This document shows positions 8,903 to 10,534 of a DNA stretch of 10,534 nucleotides, piece after piece. The position numbers and the translations under genes were made by a program. Under the pieces are notes generated by a model. That model was not told the DNA's origin and did no database searches. It saw only the letters and a list, made by a program, of their open reading frames with translations. Position 1 is the first letter of the stretch. Each line of letters opens with the position of its first letter. The DNA is from Planctomycetaceae bacterium (GTDB lineage Bacteria > Planctomycetota > Planctomycetia > Planctomycetales > Planctomycetaceae). The stretch spans positions 1 to 10,534 of the forward strand of contig JAGQQT010000105.1 in NCBI GenBank assembly GCA_020426065.1, written 5' to 3'.

Positions 8903-9736
8903 TTGAATTTGCACTGGAATGGAATCGTGATCGTGCAGTTTCTGAAAGAGTTCTGGCTGTTTGGTTTGAAGCAGGCATCCGCCTGTCTGTTTGGTGCTTA
9001 TCTGCTGTTCTGGATTCTGCTCACCAAACTCTGGTATCCACTCGATGACATTCTTTACCGCTACGACTTTCTGCTGATTTGTGCCATCCTCTTTCAGGCG
9101 ATGCTGCTGGCGTTCCGGCTCGAAACCTGGCGGGAAGGACTCGTGATTGCCATCTTTCACGTGGTGGCCACCATCATGGAAATCTTCAAGACTTCCGAGT
9201 CCATTGGTGCCTGGGCCTATCCGGGTGAAAGTATTGTGCGAATTGGCAACGTCCCACTGTTTGCCGGGTTCATGTATTCGGCCGTGGGCAGTTATCTGGC
9301 CAGGGTCTGGAGGTTATTTGACTTCCGGTTCACCAACTTTCCTCCTCTGCCGGCAGCATTCCTGCTGACCATCATCATTTACATCAACTTTTTTTCACAC
9401 CACTACTGGTATGACTTACGCATCCCGCTCCTGATTGGCACGATCGTTCTGTTTGGACCGACCTGGATTTATTTTCGAAACGATAAGGTCCATCGCCATA
9501 TGCCGCTGGCTATCGGTCTGTTTCTGGTGGCCATATTCATCTGGTTTGCCGAAAACATCGCCACCTATTCCCATATCTGGGTCTATCCCAACCAGTCGGA
9601 AACCTGGCAGATGGTTCCCTTTTCAAAACTGATTGCCTGGTATCTGCTCATGCTGCTCAGCTTTGTCCTGGTCGCACTGTTGAATCGGCCTCAGGTCTAT
9701 CACCGGGAAGATTTCATCATTTCCGACCAGCTCTAG
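8903..9736 (+). CDS. DUF817 family polytopic membrane protein
   Basis: This is an integral membrane protein of about 267-277 residues. Counted from 8903, hydrophobic helices lie near residues 25-45, 53-71, 78-94, 113-134, 147-167, 172-191, 199-220 and 236-260. The order of conserved pieces matches DUF817 as I remember it: a YDFLL segment, [49 protein letters not shown], and late [17 protein letters not shown]. Conserved His, Glu, Lys and Trp residues within or beside helices hint at a catalytic or binding site, but no function is established to my knowledge. No in-frame ATG exists near the N-terminus. The frame opens just after a TAG at 8867, and candidates are TTG 8903, TTG 8909, GTG 8927 and GTG 8933. 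The GTGs have GGA-type sites 8-9 bases upstream and may be the true start. The family call is firm; the start is not. Confidence 0.82.
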   Translation: MNLHWNGIVIVQFLKEFWLFGLKQASACLFGAYLLFWILLTKLWYPLDDILYRYDFLLICAILFQAMLLAFRLETWREGLVIAIFHVVATIMEIFKTSESIGAWAYPGESIVRIGNVPLFAGFMYSAVGSYLARVWRLFDFRFTNFPPLPAAFLLTIIIYINFFSHHYWYDLRIPLLIGTIVLFGPTWIYFRNDKVHRHMPLAIGLFLVAIFIWFAENIATYSHIWVYPNQSETWQMVPFSKLIAWYLLMLLSFVLVALLNRPQVYHREDFIISDQL

Positions 9737-9820
9737 ATTTCAGAGTTGTTGAATTCGTTACGAGCGAAATCGGAGCGGGTTATGGAAATGGCGCCCAAAT
9801 TCCAAGCCCTCACAGGGCAA
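9737..9820. other. Convergent intergenic spacer without a clear terminator
   Basis: These 84 bases separate the stop of the + strand DUF817 gene from the stop of the minus-strand membrane gene. The only fold seen is a 5-bp stem (GCCCT/AGGGC, 9806-9818, 3-base loop) with no T-run on either strand, so I do not call an intrinsic terminator. Confidence 0.4.
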
Positions 9821-10318
9821 TTACCACATCGAAACTTCATCGATTACCGGAGCCTGAGGTTCGATTACTGTCCGCTTCCGGTACACAACTGCGGAAGTTT
9901 GTGAAGCATGTGTATTCTGATCCCGACGATGTTCCCAATACCACAGTGCGAACAAAGAGAGGCTCCCCAGCAGCATCGTCCAGAGGGGCTTGCCGAATGA
10001 GGCATCCAGATTCTGATTGTACTCAATCTGCACCAGCATCCACCCAATCCGAGAGAGCCCGAACAGGATAAACAGTGAGGTAAACCAGAGCGTGATCGTC
10101 GGCAGCTCAGATTTGGAATGCCGGATCAGAATCGCCAGCAGTGAAAAAGTAAGGTACACCAACAGGTAGATGCAGACAAAAAATGTGTCGCTCCACTCTT
10201 TCTGGACTTGATACCAGATTGAGTTCAGGAAGAATGCAATTGGCAGCGCAACTCCCCAGAACAGAAACTGAAACAGATACCTGTGTGTTTTGGTGTGTGT
10301 TGGAATGATTCCTCTCAT
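9821..10318 (-). CDS. Hypothetical membrane protein with four predicted helices
   Basis: This is a 165-residue minus-strand protein. The ATG at 10318-10316 is chosen because AGGAGG lies exactly six bases upstream; the GTG at 10333, five codons earlier, overlaps that site and is rejected. Four hydrophobic helices lie at about 14-36, 44-65, 75-96 and 111-128. They are aromatic-rich and separated by short polar loops (IRHSKSELP, QIEYNQNLDASFGKP). The last 35 residues are soluble and begin with a basic EHRRDQ stretch. Positive charges at the N-terminus, after helix 2 and after helix 4 suggest that both ends face the cytoplasm. There is no lipobox or cleavable signal peptide. I recognise no family or catalytic motif. 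It stands alone, convergent to the preceding genes, with about 200 nt of upstream sequence that may hold its control region. The four-helix, about 160-residue layout is common among planctomycete orphan proteins and does not point to a function. Confidence 0.75.
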   Translation of the reverse strand: MRGIIPTHTKTHRYLFQFLFWGVALPIAFFLNSIWYQVQKEWSDTFFVCIYLLVYLTFSLLAILIRHSKSELPTITLWFTSLFILFGLSRIGWMLVQIEYNQNLDASFGKPLWTMLLGSLSLFALWYWEHRRDQNTHASQTSAVVYRKRTVIEPQAPVIDEVSMW

Positions 10319-10324
10319 GATTTT

Positions 10325-10330
10325 CCTCCT
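10325..10330 (-). promoter_or_regulatory. Consensus Shine-Dalgarno site deciding the start of the minus-strand gene
   Basis: On the minus strand this reads AGGAGG, followed by a six-base spacer and the ATG at 10318. It is the strongest ribosome binding site in the window and rules out the upstream GTG at 10333 as the start. Confidence 0.8.
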
Positions 10331-10385
10331 CACGCGATCTTCATGATCCGAGATCCTGTGAACACCGTTCCTGCTATGAGAAACG

Positions 10386-10433
10386 AAAAAACGGGAGAGA
10401 ATGGTCAGTGAATCCTCAAAAAATCAGAAAAAA
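10386..10433. other. Helically phased A-tracts (probable curved DNA)
   Basis: Three runs of six adenines lie at 10386-10391, 10418-10423 and 10428-10433. Their centres are 32 and 10 bases apart, close to three and one helical turns, so their bends should add. They sit upstream of the minus-strand membrane gene, where curvature could affect promoter activity or nucleoid-protein binding. Curvature is inferred from the spacing only. Confidence 0.4.
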
Positions 10434-10442
10434 CCAGAATCC

Positions 10443-10462
10443 TCCGTTGTGTTCCGTGGTGC
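10443..10462. repeat. Imperfect 10-bp tandem repeat (two units)
   Basis: The units TCCGTTGTGT (10443-10452) and TCCGTGGTGC (10453-10462) match at eight of ten positions. On the other strand they read as an ACGGAACACA-like phrase. This resembles short A/C/G-rich dispersed intergenic repeats that I recall from planctomycete genomes, but that link is from memory and cannot be tested here. Confidence 0.4.
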
Positions 10463-10466
10463 CTGT

Positions 10467-10481
10467 TTGATGTAACATCAA
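10467..10481. promoter_or_regulatory. 15-bp perfect inverted repeat, possible operator
   Basis: Arms TTGATGT and ACATCAA flank a single central A, giving a perfect 7-bp dyad. The outer half-sites TTGAT and ATCAA are those of FNR/CRP-family sites, but the gap is five bases rather than the usual four, so a classical FNR site is not claimed. A TAAAAT hexamer (10482-10487) directly adjoins it and could be a -10 element for a + strand gene starting near 10514. No matching -35 was found. A regulator bound here would overlap such a promoter and would more likely repress than activate. Confidence 0.35.
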
Positions 10482-10513
10482 TAAAATTCAACTGTTACCA
10501 CAAAGGTGAATAA

Positions 10514-10534
10514 ATGTTCTGGTGTAGTCGGGAA
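10514..10534 (+). CDS. Possible start of a further + strand gene, cut by the window edge
   Basis: An ATG at 10514 opens a frame of seven codons (MFWCSRE) to the window end, with AAAGG seven bases upstream. A GTG at 10506 in another frame is also open to the end. Only the ribosome-site spacing and the divergent layout support a gene here; nothing can be said about the product. Confidence 0.2.

Noticed and set aside
9806..9818. GCCCT/AGGGC hairpin as a bidirectional terminator between convergent genes
   Set aside because: The stem is only 5 bp with a 3-base loop, and neither strand has a following T-run.
10319..10333. GTG at 10333 as the start of the minus-strand membrane gene
   Set aside because: The GTG overlaps the AGGAGG ribosome site that serves the ATG at 10318.
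1..10534. New defence or mobile system
   Set aside because: No integrase, transposase, toxin-antitoxin pair, reverse transcriptase, CRISPR repeat or defence-type nuclease/ATPase pairing was seen. AddAB is a housekeeping recombination complex.

Overview
The window looks like a chromosomal segment of a planctomycete, possibly near Gimesia, Rubinisphaera or Planctopirus. This is an inference from moderate GC, protein style (a Gfo/Idh/MocA oxidoreductase with a GDIGTH motif, a THUMP-like methyltransferase) and a GTG/TTG-tolerant start pattern. No rRNA or marker gene confirms it. I see no tRNA, rRNA, CRISPR array, transposase, integrase or phage gene.

Region 1 (1-6932, + strand) is a DNA-repair operon. 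It holds the 3' part of addB (its 5' end lies outside the window), then, 44 nt later, a complete addA. A class I SAM-dependent methyltransferase with a THUMP-like C-terminal domain follows, starting at a GTG that overlaps the addA stop by 4 nt (GTGA). AddA has all the superfamily 1 helicase motifs plus a C-terminal PD-(D/E)XK nuclease. AddB has the nuclease motif and the four cysteines expected for an iron-sulphur cluster. Together they should form a dual-nuclease AddAB machine that resects double-strand breaks for RecA-dependent recombination.

Region 2 (6933-9736, + strand) starts with a 140-nt spacer containing a good sigma70-like promoter (TTGAGA, 17 nt, TATTCT). It is followed by a Gfo/Idh/MocA-family oxidoreductase, a small YcxB-like membrane protein and a DUF817 polytopic membrane protein. 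The three genes are closely spaced and may be cotranscribed, but nothing links them biochemically.

Region 3 (9737-10534) holds a convergent minus-strand gene for an unrecognised four-helix membrane protein of 165 residues with a textbook Shine-Dalgarno sequence. Upstream of it is about 195 nt of AT-rich, possibly divergent control region. This contains helically phased A-tracts, a 10-bp imperfect tandem repeat, a 15-bp inverted repeat (TTGAT-N5-ATCAA) and a possible start of a further + strand gene at the window edge.

Most of the window is ordinary housekeeping or accessory sequence. I do not see convincing evidence of a new multi-gene system. The items most worth a second look are the methyltransferase coupled to AddAB and the control region at the right end.
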